The notes: a model not told the origin generated them from the letters alone. A DNA stretch of 64,000 nt from Croceivirga sp. (GCA_028284285.1 JANQSA010000001.1:124001-188000), one strand, 5' to 3'; positions 34,627 through 44,736 are shown, numbered from the stretch's first letter. Translations and numbers: made by a program.

Positions 34627-35775
34627 CTAAAAATCTAGTTTCGGAATCATATTAGCGGCCTCTTTCATCTTCCTATCAATAATTTTAGTGTAAATCTCGG
34701 TTGTTCTAATTTCTCGATGCCCTAAACGTTTTGAGACCGTATAAATATCTGCCCCATTTTCAAGTAAAAGCACTGCATTGGTGTGTCTTGCACTATGAAA
34801 AGTAATATGTTTGGTTATTCCAGCTTTCATGCACCATCGAAGGATTTCAGTATTGTAGACAGCACCATATTTTAATCCTTTAAAAACCCTTTCGTTTTTA
34901 TGGGTTCTTTTTCCAAGTAACTCCCTGGCTTGATTTGAAATATAAAGATATTCTAATCCATCAGTCTTTTTTTGTCTAAAGATGATTCGTGAGGCTTCAT
35001 CTTCGTCCCGCACTTCCGCCCAATTTAATTTGTTGATGTCGCTCCATCGTAGACCTGTGAGGCAACTAAAAATGAATGCATTCTTAAGAATGGGATATTT
35101 ACATTCAGTTTGCGTCAAGGCCTGTAATTCGGAATAGGTTAGATATTCCCTTTGCGATTCCGCTTGTTCAAATCCTTTGACCGATTTGATCACATTGGTA
35201 TCAATGTAGTTTTCATTATAAGCTTCCCTAAGTGCAGCTTTCAGCTTATTGAAATAAGTGTATTTCGAATTTTGGGATAGGGGAGTGTTACTTTTGGTTT
35301 TGGCCTTGGTATCTAGGTATCGCCTGAATCCTCTAACAAAATCAATATCTATCTCCTTTAACTGAATGTTAGCAGGAGCATATTTTTCCAGGTGTTTAAA
35401 GGCGGCATCCCAATTCCCATAGTTTCCTTTGGATTCGTAACGTTCTTCTTGCAATGTTTTATAGAAGTCAAAAAGAAGGATATTCCCTTTTTTGTTATCC
35501 TTCAGTTTATACTTTCCCTGATAGAATTCTGATTTACGTATAGAAAGGATTTTTTCAGCCAATTCATAAATCTCTTTGTTCTTTCTTTTTTCATCTGGCG
35601 TTGATGGATTTTCCAAAGGGTACATTTTCAAATACTCAAAATCCCTATTGTATTTGTTGATTCCGTTCTTGTCAATAAAGTGGCCCTTATAGTATTCTAT
35701 AAAAAGACTCAACTTTCCATTTTTAATCTTTTTGCTTTTTAGACTTATTTTCATTTCGAGGTGAAATTTTTTCAC
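34627..35775 (-). CDS. Tyrosine recombinase (integrase) of the mobile element
   Basis: A 382-residue site-specific recombinase. An arm-type N-terminal domain is present at about residues 1-85, a SAM-like core-binding domain at 100-190 and the catalytic domain at 210-375. All catalytic residues are visible: R243 (TGLRWSDI), K269/270, H327 and R330 (FHSARH), H353 (LGHRE) and Y362 (EIYTKI). Its 5' side faces the 3' end of mnmE across 160 bp. This arrangement is typical of an integrase sitting inside the right end of an integrated element. Confidence 0.95.
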   Translation of the reverse strand: MKKFHLEMKISLKSKKIKNGKLSLFIEYYKGHFIDKNGINKYNRDFEYLKMYPLENPSTPDEKRKNKEIYELAEKILSIRKSEFYQGKYKLKDNKKGNILLFDFYKTLQEERYESKGNYGNWDAAFKHLEKYAPANIQLKEIDIDFVRGFRRYLDTKAKTKSNTPLSQNSKYTYFNKLKAALREAYNENYIDTNVIKSVKGFEQAESQREYLTYSELQALTQTECKYPILKNAFIFSCLTGLRWSDINKLNWAEVRDEDEASRIIFRQKKTDGLEYLYISNQARELLGKRTHKNERVFKGLKYGAVYNTEILRWCMKAGITKHITFHSARHTNAVLLLENGADIYTVSKRLGHREIRTTEIYTKIIDRKMKEAANMIPKLDF

Positions 35776-35820
35776 CTCAATTGTCCAAAATCATCTTGAG
35801 GTGAAAATTAGGTGAAATAA
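35758..35820. repeat. GAGGTGAAA repeats at the integrase promoter
   Basis: GAGGTGAA (35758-35765) and TTCACCTC (35771-35778) form a hairpin around the integrase start. A direct copy GAGGTGAAA lies at 35798-35806, and AGGTGAAAT follows at 35810-35818. They could be arm-type integrase or regulator sites. Confidence 0.55.
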
Positions 35821-35890
35821 ATGTATGAAAATAGGCTATTAAAAGAAACGAAGAAAAGAAATAGTTTTCAACAACTTATTGAAAATCAAT

Positions 35891-35920
35891 TAAATGAAAG
35901 CAAATGAATCTAAATGAAAT
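35891..35920. repeat. Three 10-bp AAATGAA repeats
   Basis: TAAATGAAAG, CAAATGAATC and TAAATGAAAT follow each other without a gap (35891-35920). They lie between the integrase gene and the 3' end of mnmE, where arm-binding or accessory-protein sites are expected. Confidence 0.55.
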
Positions 35921-35936
35921 TTAAAAATCAACTTAT

Positions 35937-37307
35937 TTATTTGCCGATGCAAAAATTAGAAAATATATTCCCTAAAAGATCATCTGTTGTCACAGAACCT
36001 GTGATTTCGCCCAAATGATATAGCGCCTGGCGAATATCAATAGCAATCAGATCGCCGGGGATTTCCGCTTCAAGCCCTTCTTTTATTTTTTCTATTTCAG
36101 CCAGGGCTTTTGCTAAAGCGTCAAAATGCCTGCTGTTGGTGATGATGATGTCGTTTTTTCCCAAACTCCCTGAAAGCGAAAGCCGTACCAGGGTGGCTTT
36201 AAGTTCTTCCAGGCCCTGACCGGTTTTGGCCGATATCCATACCATTTCGGGCAGATTCTCTTTTAGAGCATTGAATTCATGCCTCGCAAGCTTTTCGGAT
36301 TTGTTCCCTACAGGCAGTATTTTTTTAGTAGGATATTTTTTCCTTAGGTCTTCCAGTTCCCCGAAGTTATGGTCGCCTGCCTCAAAAAGATACAACACCA
36401 ATTGCGCTTTTTCCATTTTTTCATAGGCGCGTTCAATACCGATTTTTTCGATTTCATCCGAAGTGTCCCGTATCCCCGCAGTATCAATAAAACGAAAGCT
36501 AACCCCTTGAATAGCAATTTGGTCTTCCACACTGTCCCTGGTCGTTCCCGGGATATTGCTTACTATGGCTTTTTCCTCGTTCAAAAGGGCATTTAATAAG
36601 GTAGATTTTCCCACATTGGGTTCCCCAACAATCGCCACGGGGATACCATTTTTTAAAACATTACCCATGGAAAACGAATCGATCAGGTTTTTAAGCACCC
36701 TTGTAATTTGCTCCAATAATTGCTCAAACGCTTTCCTATCCGCAAATTCCACATCTTCCTGGGAAAAATCCAACTCTAGTTCGATCAGGGAAGCAAAGTT
36801 AAGTAGCTCTTCACGTAATCGTTTTATTTCATTACTAAAACCTCCCCGCATCTGTTGCATGGCCATTTGATGGGCCGCCTCACTGTCACTGGCAATTAAA
36901 TCTGCCACAGCTTCCGCCTGACTTAGATCCATTTTTCCATTCAGGAAGGCCCTAAGGGTAAATTCCCCCTCCCTGGCCATTCGGCAGCCGCTTTTTAGGA
37001 ATAGCAGCATTATTTGCTGCTGTATGTAGGGCGAACCATGACAGGAAATTTCCACCACATTTTCGCCGGTGTAGGAGTGGGGTGCTTTAAAAAGGGTAAC
37101 CAGGACCTTATCCAATTTTCGGTCGCCATCCGTGATATAGCCCAGGTGTACCGTATGACTTTCTTGTGCAAGAAAATCTTTTTTGCCATAGGGTGTAAAC
37201 TTTGCGGAAACGAGAGGAATCGCATCCGGGCCTGAAATTCGGATCACCGCTATGGCCCCAATACCGGACGGTGTGGCCAAAGCAATTATGTTGCCTTCTT
37301 CCAACAT
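35937..37307 (-). CDS. mnmE: tRNA uridine-5-carboxymethylaminomethyl synthesis GTPase MnmE
   Basis: MnmE works with MnmG to add the 5-carboxymethylaminomethyl group to wobble uridine of certain tRNAs. The 456-residue form starts at ATG 37307 (MLEEGNIIALATPSGIGAIAV). A longer frame to 37385 would add a stretch without resemblance to the family. It has the tetrahydrofolate-binding N-domain and a G-domain with GEPNVGKS and DTAGIR. The C-terminal FCIGK carries the essential Cys. The gene is intact at its 3' end, although the integrase of a mobile element lies just beyond. Confidence 0.97.
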   Translation of the reverse strand: MLEEGNIIALATPSGIGAIAVIRISGPDAIPLVSAKFTPYGKKDFLAQESHTVHLGYITDGDRKLDKVLVTLFKAPHSYTGENVVEISCHGSPYIQQQIMLLFLKSGCRMAREGEFTLRAFLNGKMDLSQAEAVADLIASDSEAAHQMAMQQMRGGFSNEIKRLREELLNFASLIELELDFSQEDVEFADRKAFEQLLEQITRVLKNLIDSFSMGNVLKNGIPVAIVGEPNVGKSTLLNALLNEEKAIVSNIPGTTRDSVEDQIAIQGVSFRFIDTAGIRDTSDEIEKIGIERAYEKMEKAQLVLYLFEAGDHNFGELEDLRKKYPTKKILPVGNKSEKLARHEFNALKENLPEMVWISAKTGQGLEELKATLVRLSLSGSLGKNDIIITNSRHFDALAKALAEIEKIKEGLEAEIPGDLIAIDIRQALYHLGEITGSVTTDDLLGNIFSNFCIGK

Positions 37308-37391
37308 GGCTGCAAAATTACAAATTACCTTTTGAGCTGTAACAATTTGAGCTACTTTGCGACCCATAGGTAATACATCAATCAATCAACA

Positions 37392-37751
37392 ATGGAATTA
37401 GTTACAAATAGTGTTTTACGAAAAGACAATAGCCTTTTGGTGGTTACCCACCTGACCCAGTTATTGCATTATATCACCGGATTTGGGGGTTTTTTGGTCC
37501 CCTTGATTATTTGGATAACCTCTAAGAATACCGTAGAGGGGATGGATGAGCACGGGAAATCCGTTATCAACTTTCAACTTAGCTTGTTGCTTTACATTAT
37601 CATAAGTATACCTGCAATTCTGTTGCTGGGATTGGGGATATTAATGCTGATCGGAGTAGGAATATTGGGATTTGTGCTACCCATAGTGAATGCTGTTAAA
37701 GCGGCCAATGGAGAAGCCCCGTCTTACTTCCTGACCATTAAGTTCGTATGA
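37392..37751 (+). CDS. DUF4870-family membrane protein
   Basis: A 119-residue membrane protein with three or four hydrophobic segments. It has the family phrase GFGGFLVPLIIWITSKNTVEGMDEHGKSVINFQ and the closing FVLPIVNAVKAANGEAPSYFLTIKF. The function of the family is unknown. It is divergent from mnmE with 84 bp between start codons. Confidence 0.9.
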   Translation: MELVTNSVLRKDNSLLVVTHLTQLLHYITGFGGFLVPLIIWITSKNTVEGMDEHGKSVINFQLSLLLYIIISIPAILLLGLGILMLIGVGILGFVLPIVNAVKAANGEAPSYFLTIKFV

Positions 37752-37792
37752 AAATGACTCAGGGGTTTCCTGACTTGATTTTCAATAAAATC

Positions 37793-38911
37793 TTAAGTAT
37801 TTAGCATTACCGGCATAACCAGCATGGTAACCTGTTCGCCCTCATCCAGGCCATCTGATGGGGTGAGTATTCCCGCACGGTTGGGTAAACTCATTTCCAG
37901 GCTGACTTCTTCCGAAGAGAGATTGTTGAGCATTTCTACTAAAAAGCGGGAATTAAAACCAATTTGCATGTCATCCCCTTGATACGAACAGGACAAACGC
38001 TCCTCGGCTTTATTGCTGTAATCTACATCCTCAGCGGAAATGTTGAGTTCGGCGCCGGCTATTTTCAAGCGTATCTGATGCGTAGTTTTGTTGGAGAATA
38101 TAGAAACCCGCCTAACGGAACTTAAGAACTGGTTTCGGGAGATACTCAATTTATTTGGATTTTCCCGGGGGATTACTGCTTCGTAATTGGGGTATTTACC
38201 ATCAATAAGCCTGCAGATCAATTCGGTGTTGTCAAAACTGAACTTCGCATTGCTTTCGTTGTATTCAATTTTAACCTCAGACTCCGAACCGGACAAGATC
38301 CCCTTTAACAAATTCAAGGGCTTTTTAGGCATAATAAACTCCGCTACCTCGGAAGCGCTGATATCCGTTCTTTGGTATTTCACCAGTTTATGGGCATCTG
38401 TAGATACAAAGGTCAAATGCTCCGGAGAAAATTGAAAGAAAACCCCACTCATCACCGGACGTAGATCGTCATTCCCGGCTGCAAAAATGGTTTTAGAGAT
38501 CGCATTGGCCAAAATATCCCCCATGATTGTGGTGACACTGGGGTTGGTTAGCTCAACTGCTTTTGGGAATTCATTACCATCGGCATAAGCCAACGCATAT
38601 TTTCCATGACTGGAACTGATTTCTACGGTATTATTATCAGAAACCACAAAGGTTAGTGGTTGCTCAGGGAAGGTTTTCAAGGTATCTAACAGTAATCTTG
38701 CCGGGAGGGCTATTAGCCCTTCGGAATCCGAATCTACCTCCAAAACGGTGCTCATAGTGGTTTCCAAATCCGAAGCCGAAACCACAAGTTGCTTGCTGTT
38801 GAGGTCAAACAAGAAGTTATCCAAAATGGGCAGGGTGTTACTGGTATTGATTACGCCACCCAAAAGCTGAAGTTGCTTTAATAAATAGGTGCTGGATACA
38901 ATAAATTTCAT
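37793..38911 (-). CDS. dnaN: DNA polymerase III sliding clamp (beta subunit)
   Basis: The ring-shaped sliding clamp that tethers polymerase III to DNA. The length of 372 residues is standard. The start MKFIVSSTYLLKQLQLLGGVIN, the internal LLDTLKTFPEQPLTF and the ending VTMLVMPVML are family features. Three similar clamp domains are visible by length. It lies among the gld genes as in other Flavobacteriaceae. Confidence 0.97.
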   Translation of the reverse strand: MKFIVSSTYLLKQLQLLGGVINTSNTLPILDNFLFDLNSKQLVVSASDLETTMSTVLEVDSDSEGLIALPARLLLDTLKTFPEQPLTFVVSDNNTVEISSSHGKYALAYADGNEFPKAVELTNPSVTTIMGDILANAISKTIFAAGNDDLRPVMSGVFFQFSPEHLTFVSTDAHKLVKYQRTDISASEVAEFIMPKKPLNLLKGILSGSESEVKIEYNESNAKFSFDNTELICRLIDGKYPNYEAVIPRENPNKLSISRNQFLSSVRRVSIFSNKTTHQIRLKIAGAELNISAEDVDYSNKAEERLSCSYQGDDMQIGFNSRFLVEMLNNLSSEEVSLEMSLPNRAGILTPSDGLDEGEQVTMLVMPVMLNT

Positions 38912-39033
38912 CTAAAAAGTGGTTAGAACTATATGGATACTCTAAATATAAACCTTAAATCTATTTCTTAAGAAGGCTAAACGCAAATATATTCTAAAAC
39001 TACGGTGAGAGGAAACTTAGTTATTAACACTTA

Positions 39034-40698
39034 TCAGGTATATCGCCTTCTTCTCAAAACACTCAAAGTGGCGGCTAAAAGGAATACGAAAGCTATCGGC
39101 AGCCCTATATTGACCCATTGCCACTTTCTTTTTTGCTGTGCTATTTTTTGAACATCCAATAGGGGTATGACTACCTTTTTGCTGCGAATGTCTATTAGTC
39201 CTACATCATCCAAAAGATAATTGGTGCAATTGATTAAAAACTCCTTATTTCCGTAAAAACTATTCGTCCATTTATCGTAGCCCAGTTCCAGAGGACGTCC
39301 GTTTCTCAATTGATTTTTGATGATATCGCCATCGGCGATCACAATCATTTTGTTTTCCGCTCCTTTTTCTTTTGAAGTATTTAAAGCAATAGGTTTTACG
39401 CGGTTGGTATACGCGGAAATGAATTCGCCTTCCACCAAAACGGCTAATGGAAATCCCTGCACGCGTTCATAATCGTTTTGATTTGGAAAATTTCTTATGC
39501 TCTCCAACTGAATCTGTTTCGGTACACCTTCTTTTTTTGAAAAGGGGGAGGATTGGAGCAAAATAGTTTTTGTATTGTCATTGGATAAGGTGTCAATACT
39601 ATTGCCGAATTGTACTTTAACCGCTTCGATATTGGTGTTGATAGGATGGTTCTCCTTGGAAAACAGCATTGGGAAATAGACCCAGGGAAGTGGATTGTAT
39701 TGGGCTTCGGTAGCTTCTCCGGTGGCCAGTACTACAGGAGTGTTGTAAAGGTCATTCACCAGGACGGGATTGATCCTTAGTCCGTATTTAAAGAAAAAAT
39801 CGCCAAGATTCAAATTCCTTGGGAGTGCCATAGCCGTGCCACGTTTGTTAAACAAACTGTCCAGTTCAATAGCCACCTGATCCAACAGCCAAAGCGATTT
39901 TCCCCCGTGAATAACAAACTGGTCCAGCACATACTTTTCTTCTTCGGTAAATGCCTGGGTGGGCTTGGCAATTAACGCCAGATCAAAAGTTTTAAGCTGG
40001 TCAAGCACCTTGTTGGGATTGCCGGGAACGGAGTCCAGGGTAATTGCTCCTACAGCATAGTACTCCCGTATACTGGTAAGAAAATCAGCCAAATAGTGAT
40101 CCTCCAATTCCCCATTGCCTTTAATCACTGCTATTTTTTTCTTTTGCCGCTGCGCTAATTTGACAAAAGCATCGGCAAAGGCATACTCCAGGTTTTGCAC
40201 GGAATTATTGATACGCTCTTCGGTTGAGGCCCCCAAAGTATTCTTTAACAAAGGCACCCTAACCGTTTTGTTTTTATAATTGACCATGGCCCAGGGGAAC
40301 ACCAGTTCCTGTGTGGTCTTGCCTTCCTCTGTGATGGTCACCTCAGCCGGTTGGAGTCCTAATTGCTGTAAATCCAACAGGGTCTGGTCTCTTTCCTGTG
40401 GGTTTTCCAGGGGGTCCAACGTATTGAAAGTAATTTTTGGATTCTGGGATTGAAACTGCTCCAGGAGCAGTTGGGTTTCTGTTCTTAGCCTTTCGAATTC
40501 CGGTGGTAGCGGTCCATCCAGTAATACATCTATCACCACTGGAGCATCGAAAGGGAATGTAGTAGCCACAGCCGCTTCTGAAAGGGTATAGCGTTGATCC
40601 TCCGTAAGGTCGAAACGATGATAGAAAACCCCTGCAACTACATTGACTAAAATGACGATGACCCCTCCAAGCACTAATCGAACTATTCGCTGCTTCAT
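39034..40698 (-). CDS. gldG: Gliding motility ABC transporter substrate-binding subunit GldG
   Basis: A 554-residue membrane-anchored component of the GldAFG ABC transporter needed for normal gliding. There is a single N-terminal membrane segment (RLVLGGVIVILVNVVAGVFYHRF), a large extracytoplasmic region with DLTEDQRYTLS and PVVIDVLLDGPLP, and a C-terminal membrane segment (NIGLPIAFVFLLAATLSVLRRRRYT). Its ATG overlaps the gldF stop by 4 bp, so the two are translationally coupled. Confidence 0.95.
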   Translation of the reverse strand: MKQRIVRLVLGGVIVILVNVVAGVFYHRFDLTEDQRYTLSEAAVATTFPFDAPVVIDVLLDGPLPPEFERLRTETQLLLEQFQSQNPKITFNTLDPLENPQERDQTLLDLQQLGLQPAEVTITEEGKTTQELVFPWAMVNYKNKTVRVPLLKNTLGASTEERINNSVQNLEYAFADAFVKLAQRQKKKIAVIKGNGELEDHYLADFLTSIREYYAVGAITLDSVPGNPNKVLDQLKTFDLALIAKPTQAFTEEEKYVLDQFVIHGGKSLWLLDQVAIELDSLFNKRGTAMALPRNLNLGDFFFKYGLRINPVLVNDLYNTPVVLATGEATEAQYNPLPWVYFPMLFSKENHPINTNIEAVKVQFGNSIDTLSNDNTKTILLQSSPFSKKEGVPKQIQLESIRNFPNQNDYERVQGFPLAVLVEGEFISAYTNRVKPIALNTSKEKGAENKMIVIADGDIIKNQLRNGRPLELGYDKWTNSFYGNKEFLINCTNYLLDDVGLIDIRSKKVVIPLLDVQKIAQQKRKWQWVNIGLPIAFVFLLAATLSVLRRRRYT

Positions 40699-41429
40699 TT
40701 TTCACCGGAGTTTTTGATCCATAGCATGGCCAGGTAAAGAAAAAAAAGCGTCAATGACAAGAAATACACCATATCCCGTGTATCCAGAATTCCTTTGCCA
40801 ATGCTGTCAAAATGAATTCTGGCCCCGAAGGTTTTAATGCTTTGCTGAGTAGTACCATCGGGAAATAAACCGGCAAGCATATCCGGTAGATACAATAGTA
40901 AAAAACAGAGTAGGCCCCCCAGAATAAAAGCAAAGATCTGATTGGGAGATAGTGTAGAACAAAATATTCCGATAGCCGTGTACAGAGCGATGAGAAATAA
41001 GGTGCCAAAATAGGAACCCATAACCACTCCGAGATCAATATTTCCCCTAGTGATACCTAATTCTGAAATGGCAACTATATATAACAGGGTAGGTAAAAGT
41101 GCCAGGACACAAAGCATAAAGGCCCCCAGGAATTTGGCTAGTACTAATTTCTCCTTCGAAATGGGTTTAATGAGTAGGAGTTCCAGGGTTCCCAATTTTT
41201 TTTCTTCTGAGAAACTGCGCATGGTGATTGCCGGAATAAGAAACAGGAATACCCAGGGTGCCAAAAGAAAAAAGTTGCTCAAATCCGCAAACCCGGAATC
41301 CAGGATGTTAAATGCACCCGGGAAGACCCAGAGAAACAATCCATTCATCGTTAAAAAAATAAAAAGGATCAGATAGCCAGTGGAGGAGTGGAAAAAGGAT
41401 TGTAATTCTTTAATAAAAATAGCCGTCAT
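40695..41429 (-). CDS. gldF: Gliding motility ABC transporter permease GldF
   Basis: A 244-residue ABC-2-type permease with about six membrane segments, beginning FIKELQSFFHSSTGYLILFIF and containing MRSFSEEKKLGTLELLLIKPISK. It is the permease partner of GldG. In other Flavobacteria the ATPase gene gldA lies elsewhere, and none is seen here. It overlaps gldG by 4 bp. Confidence 0.95.
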   Translation of the reverse strand: MTAIFIKELQSFFHSSTGYLILFIFLTMNGLFLWVFPGAFNILDSGFADLSNFFLLAPWVFLFLIPAITMRSFSEEKKLGTLELLLIKPISKEKLVLAKFLGAFMLCVLALLPTLLYIVAISELGITRGNIDLGVVMGSYFGTLFLIALYTAIGIFCSTLSPNQIFAFILGGLLCFLLLYLPDMLAGLFPDGTTQQSIKTFGARIHFDSIGKGILDTRDMVYFLSLTLFFLYLAMLWIKNSGEK

Positions 41430-41433
41430 ACGA

Positions 41434-41730
41434 TTAAGATAGCGTCACTTTTTTTTCAACGCTCCAGGCCATGGGTTTCTCCCGGAAAAGCTTTTTGGTT
41501 CTGGCCCAGACCGATTTAAAGAAGGAAGAATTGCGGTAGGCCTCCAGAGCGGCTTGGTTTTCCCAATGACTATAGGTAAAAAAGGTAGCAGGGTGTTCCA
41601 TATCCTGATAGAGTTCCAGAAGGTGGCATCCTTCAAAATTGATAATCCGTTTTTTTGTTTCCTCAAAAAGCGCCTCAAAACTAGGAATATTTTCTTCCTT
41701 AAATGTCAGCTTTACAATTCTAATCAACAT
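41434..41730 (-). CDS. Antibiotic-biosynthesis-monooxygenase-type protein
   Basis: A 98-residue ferredoxin-like-fold protein of the ABM family, with FKEENIPSFEALFEETKKRI and the typical WENQAALEAYRNSSFFKSVW. Members include quinol monooxygenases (YgiN) and haem-degrading enzymes; the substrate is unknown. It sits between gldF (4-bp gap) and the SAM-hydrolase-family gene (1-bp gap), so it is probably cotranscribed. Confidence 0.88.
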   Translation of the reverse strand: MLIRIVKLTFKEENIPSFEALFEETKKRIINFEGCHLLELYQDMEHPATFFTYSHWENQAALEAYRNSSFFKSVWARTKKLFREKPMAWSVEKKVTLS

Positions 41731-41731
41731 G

Positions 41732-42562
41732 TTACAAAAAATTAACGGTTATACTATCCCTGTAATTGAGCCCGATCAAGGAAGAGGCGCCTCCTACCGT
41801 TTTCAAATCACTTTTATAAATAGCAAGTTCCAAATGTCCTGCGGCATTAAAAAGGGCCAGAAAATCACTAGGACCTTTACGTTGGTGCCTGGGAAGGCTA
41901 AAATCTATCAATTGATTATAACTTTCAAATACCGAACTCAGCCTGGCGGTCCTTGCCAATATTTCAAAAGGCCTGCCATTGCGATACGCCTCAAATAGCC
42001 CTTTTTTGATGTTGGTTATGACATTGCCATAATGATCTATGTAAATGACTTTACCTGTAATGGTTTTACCGTCATTGGTAATCTGTGGTTCAAAATCTTT
42101 TACCTCTTTCAAGCCTTCAAAGGGCTTCCCCACAACTTCCGCCTTTCCCCCTCTGGCCAGGTGGCAGGCCACTTTGGTGAAAACCTCCAATTCCTGAAAG
42201 GAGTTATACACCGTGTTGGGAATAGTGATTTCCAAGATCTTTTCGGGTGGGGTATTGCCGACCATCAAAGAAAGTACTCCGTTGTTAGCGCCAATGAAAT
42301 AGTGCCCCTCCAGCAAGGCGATGAGATGTTGGTTTTCGGGAGATTGCTCGGCATCAACCCCTATGATGTGTATGGTGCCCGGGGGAAACTCCCTGTAGGT
42401 ATGCTTAAGAATATAAGCGCATTCATGGATGTCAAATGGTGAAATTTCATGAGATATATCAACAATCGTGGTATCGACTACCTCTGACAGAATCCGTCCC
42501 TTAATGGCCGCCACAAAATGATCTTTTCCTCCAAAATCAGTGGTTAACGTAATGATTGCCAT
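41732..42562 (-). CDS. SAM hydrolase / adenosyl-halide-forming family protein (DUF62)
   Basis: A 276-residue member of the S-adenosylmethionine hydroxide adenosyltransferase family, which turns SAM and water into adenosine and methionine. The start is DFGGKDHFVAAIKG, with ISHEISPFDI, NNGVLSL and a C-terminal domain. Distant relatives make fluoro- or chloro-adenosine, but the context here is housekeeping. Overlaps with the neighbours are minimal, so it belongs to the gldFG transcript. Confidence 0.92.
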   Translation of the reverse strand: MAIITLTTDFGGKDHFVAAIKGRILSEVVDTTIVDISHEISPFDIHECAYILKHTYREFPPGTIHIIGVDAEQSPENQHLIALLEGHYFIGANNGVLSLMVGNTPPEKILEITIPNTVYNSFQELEVFTKVACHLARGGKAEVVGKPFEGLKEVKDFEPQITNDGKTITGKVIYIDHYGNVITNIKKGLFEAYRNGRPFEILARTARLSSVFESYNQLIDFSLPRHQRKGPSDFLALFNAAGHLELAIYKSDLKTVGGASSLIGLNYRDSITVNFL

Positions 42563-42686
42563 AAGGTGCTGTTGATATGTTTTCGGTCAGCAAAAATGTT
42601 TTTTTAGTTAAGTTTGTGGGTAAAATTACACAAAAAGCCAGAACGAAAAATCATCCGGAACCCCACAACCTTTAAATGCTGTTTTT

Positions 42687-43646
42687 TTGAACGAATTAAT
42701 CATTGAGCTTACCGAGATTAGTCCAAGAGAGTTTTTTGGGCTTCAAAATGAAAACATAGAGTTACTAAAAAAATATTTCCCAAAGTTAAAAATTGTTGCC
42801 CGGGGAAATAAAATAAAGGTATACGGTGATGAAGCAATGCTGGAAGAATTTGATCGGCGTTTTGATATGATTACCGAACACTTTGCCAAATACAACAAAT
42901 TGGATGAAAATTCCATTGAGCGATTGTTAACCGCCAATGGGGAGGCGGAATATACCTCCTCCGAAGCCAGCGGAGAAGTTTTAGTACATGGTGTAAGTGG
43001 AAGGCTGATCAAGGCCCAGACCGTAAACCAGCGCAGGATGGTAGATGCCTGTATGAAGAACGATATGGTTTTCGCTATAGGGCCTGCAGGTACGGGGAAA
43101 ACCTATACAGGGGTAGCATTAGCGGTGAAAGCGTTAAAAGAAAAACAGGTCCGGCGTATTATACTGACACGACCTGCAGTGGAAGCGGGAGAGAATTTAG
43201 GTTTCCTTCCCGGCGACCTAAAGGAGAAGCTGGATCCTTACATGCAACCCTTATATGACGCCTTACGCGATATGATCCCGGCAGAAAAGCTGGAAAAGTA
43301 TATTGAAGACGGTACCATCCAGATTGCTCCTATGGCCTTTATGAGAGGGCGTACCCTGGACAATGCTTTTGTAATTTTAGATGAAGCCCAAAATACTACC
43401 CATGCCCAAATGAAGATGTTTTTGACAAGAATGGGTAAGAATGCGAAGTTTTTATTAACCGGTGACCCGGGGCAAATTGACCTGCCAAGAAGAGTGATTT
43501 CCGGATTGAAAGAAGCCTTACTCATTCTAAAAAATATCAAAGGGATCAGTATAATTCATTTGGACGATAAGGATGTAATTCGTCATAAGCTGGTCAAAAA
43601 GGTCATAGACGCATACAAGAATATCGAGCATCAAAATCAGTATTAG
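42687..43646 (+). CDS. PhoH-like ATPase
   Basis: A 319-residue PhoH-family protein with an N-terminal KH-like domain (about residues 1-90) and the ATPase core. The core has Walker A GPAGTGKT (about 134-141) and the Walker B-like ILDEAQN. The start is TTG at 42687 ([18 protein letters not shown]), because an ATG just upstream is out of frame. The family is linked to RNA metabolism. It is followed 1 bp later by purC. Confidence 0.95.
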   Translation: MNELIIELTEISPREFFGLQNENIELLKKYFPKLKIVARGNKIKVYGDEAMLEEFDRRFDMITEHFAKYNKLDENSIERLLTANGEAEYTSSEASGEVLVHGVSGRLIKAQTVNQRRMVDACMKNDMVFAIGPAGTGKTYTGVALAVKALKEKQVRRIILTRPAVEAGENLGFLPGDLKEKLDPYMQPLYDALRDMIPAEKLEKYIEDGTIQIAPMAFMRGRTLDNAFVILDEAQNTTHAQMKMFLTRMGKNAKFLLTGDPGQIDLPRRVISGLKEALLILKNIKGISIIHLDDKDVIRHKLVKKVIDAYKNIEHQNQY

Positions 43647-43647
43647 C

Positions 43648-44604
43648 ATGGCCAACAATACTTTGATGGGGACTGATTTCCATTTCCCCGGCCAACTTTC
43701 CGTGTACAAGGGTAAAGTAAGAGAGGTGTATACCCTTGAGAATGACCTGTTGATCATGGTGGCCACGGATCGCCTGTCTGCGTTTGACGTGGTAATGCCC
43801 AAAGGGATCCCGTATAAAGGGCAGATCCTAAATCAAATTGCCACAAAGATGATGAAAGTCACAGAACAATTGGTTCCCAATTGGTTAGTGGCTACCCCGG
43901 ACCCCAATGTCGCTGTGGGAAGAGCATGCGAACCGTTTAAAGTGGAAATGGTGATACGCGGCTATCTGTCCGGACATGCAGCACGGGAATATAAGGCGGG
44001 AAAGCGTTGGCTATGTGGTGTTCCCATGCCGGAAGGGATGCGTGAGAACGATAGGTTTCCCGAACCCATCATTACACCGGCTACCAAAGCGGAAAAAGGA
44101 GATCATGATGAAGACATTTCCAGAGAGGAAATCTTAGACAGAGGCCTGGTATCGCAAGAAGACTATGAGGTTTTGGAAAGGTATACGAAAACCTTGTTTC
44201 AAAAGGGTACGGAGATAGCAGCAGAACGCGGTTTACTGTTGGTGGATACCAAATACGAGTTTGGGAAGACCAAGGACGGGGAGATCGTCTTAATAGATGA
44301 AATTCACACCCCGGACTCCTCCCGTTATTTTTATGCAGACGGCTATCAAGACCGCCAGGACAGGGGAGAAGCGCAAAAGCAACTTTCCAAGGAATTTGTG
44401 AGGCAATGGTTAATTTCTCAGGGTTTTCAGGGATTACAGGGGCAGGTGGTCCCGGAGATGACAGATAGTCGGATCATGTCAATTTCGGAACGCTATATTG
44501 AACTGTACGAAAAGATCGCCGGAGAACAATTCGAAAAAGGAGATGTTTCCAACCTCCATGAGCGCATTGCCATCAACATTTCCGAATATCTAAAAAAGCT
44601 GTGA
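43648..44604 (+). CDS. purC: SAICAR synthase
   Basis: Phosphoribosylaminoimidazole-succinocarboxamide synthase, the seventh step of purine synthesis, ligating aspartate to CAIR. The 318-residue Bacteroidota form begins [29 protein letters not shown] and contains [15 protein letters not shown] and [16 protein letters not shown]. It lies 1 bp after the PhoH-like gene. Confidence 0.97.
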   Translation: MANNTLMGTDFHFPGQLSVYKGKVREVYTLENDLLIMVATDRLSAFDVVMPKGIPYKGQILNQIATKMMKVTEQLVPNWLVATPDPNVAVGRACEPFKVEMVIRGYLSGHAAREYKAGKRWLCGVPMPEGMRENDRFPEPIITPATKAEKGDHDEDISREEILDRGLVSQEDYEVLERYTKTLFQKGTEIAAERGLLLVDTKYEFGKTKDGEIVLIDEIHTPDSSRYFYADGYQDRQDRGEAQKQLSKEFVRQWLISQGFQGLQGQVVPEMTDSRIMSISERYIELYEKIAGEQFEKGDVSNLHERIAINISEYLKKL

Positions 44605-44736
44605 TACGCAAGGGCTCCCTCCAGGGCTATACAACAGCAACAGAACTATTTTTGTTTAACACGGCTCAAGCGCAACTAAACAAAAGAAATAATAGCTGCT
44701 AAAATGCTATATTTATGCTAAATAAATGTAGTTACC

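Noticed and set aside
44605..44736. Insertion-sequence ends around the IS1-type protein
   Set aside because: No terminal inverted repeats or target duplications were seen on either side.
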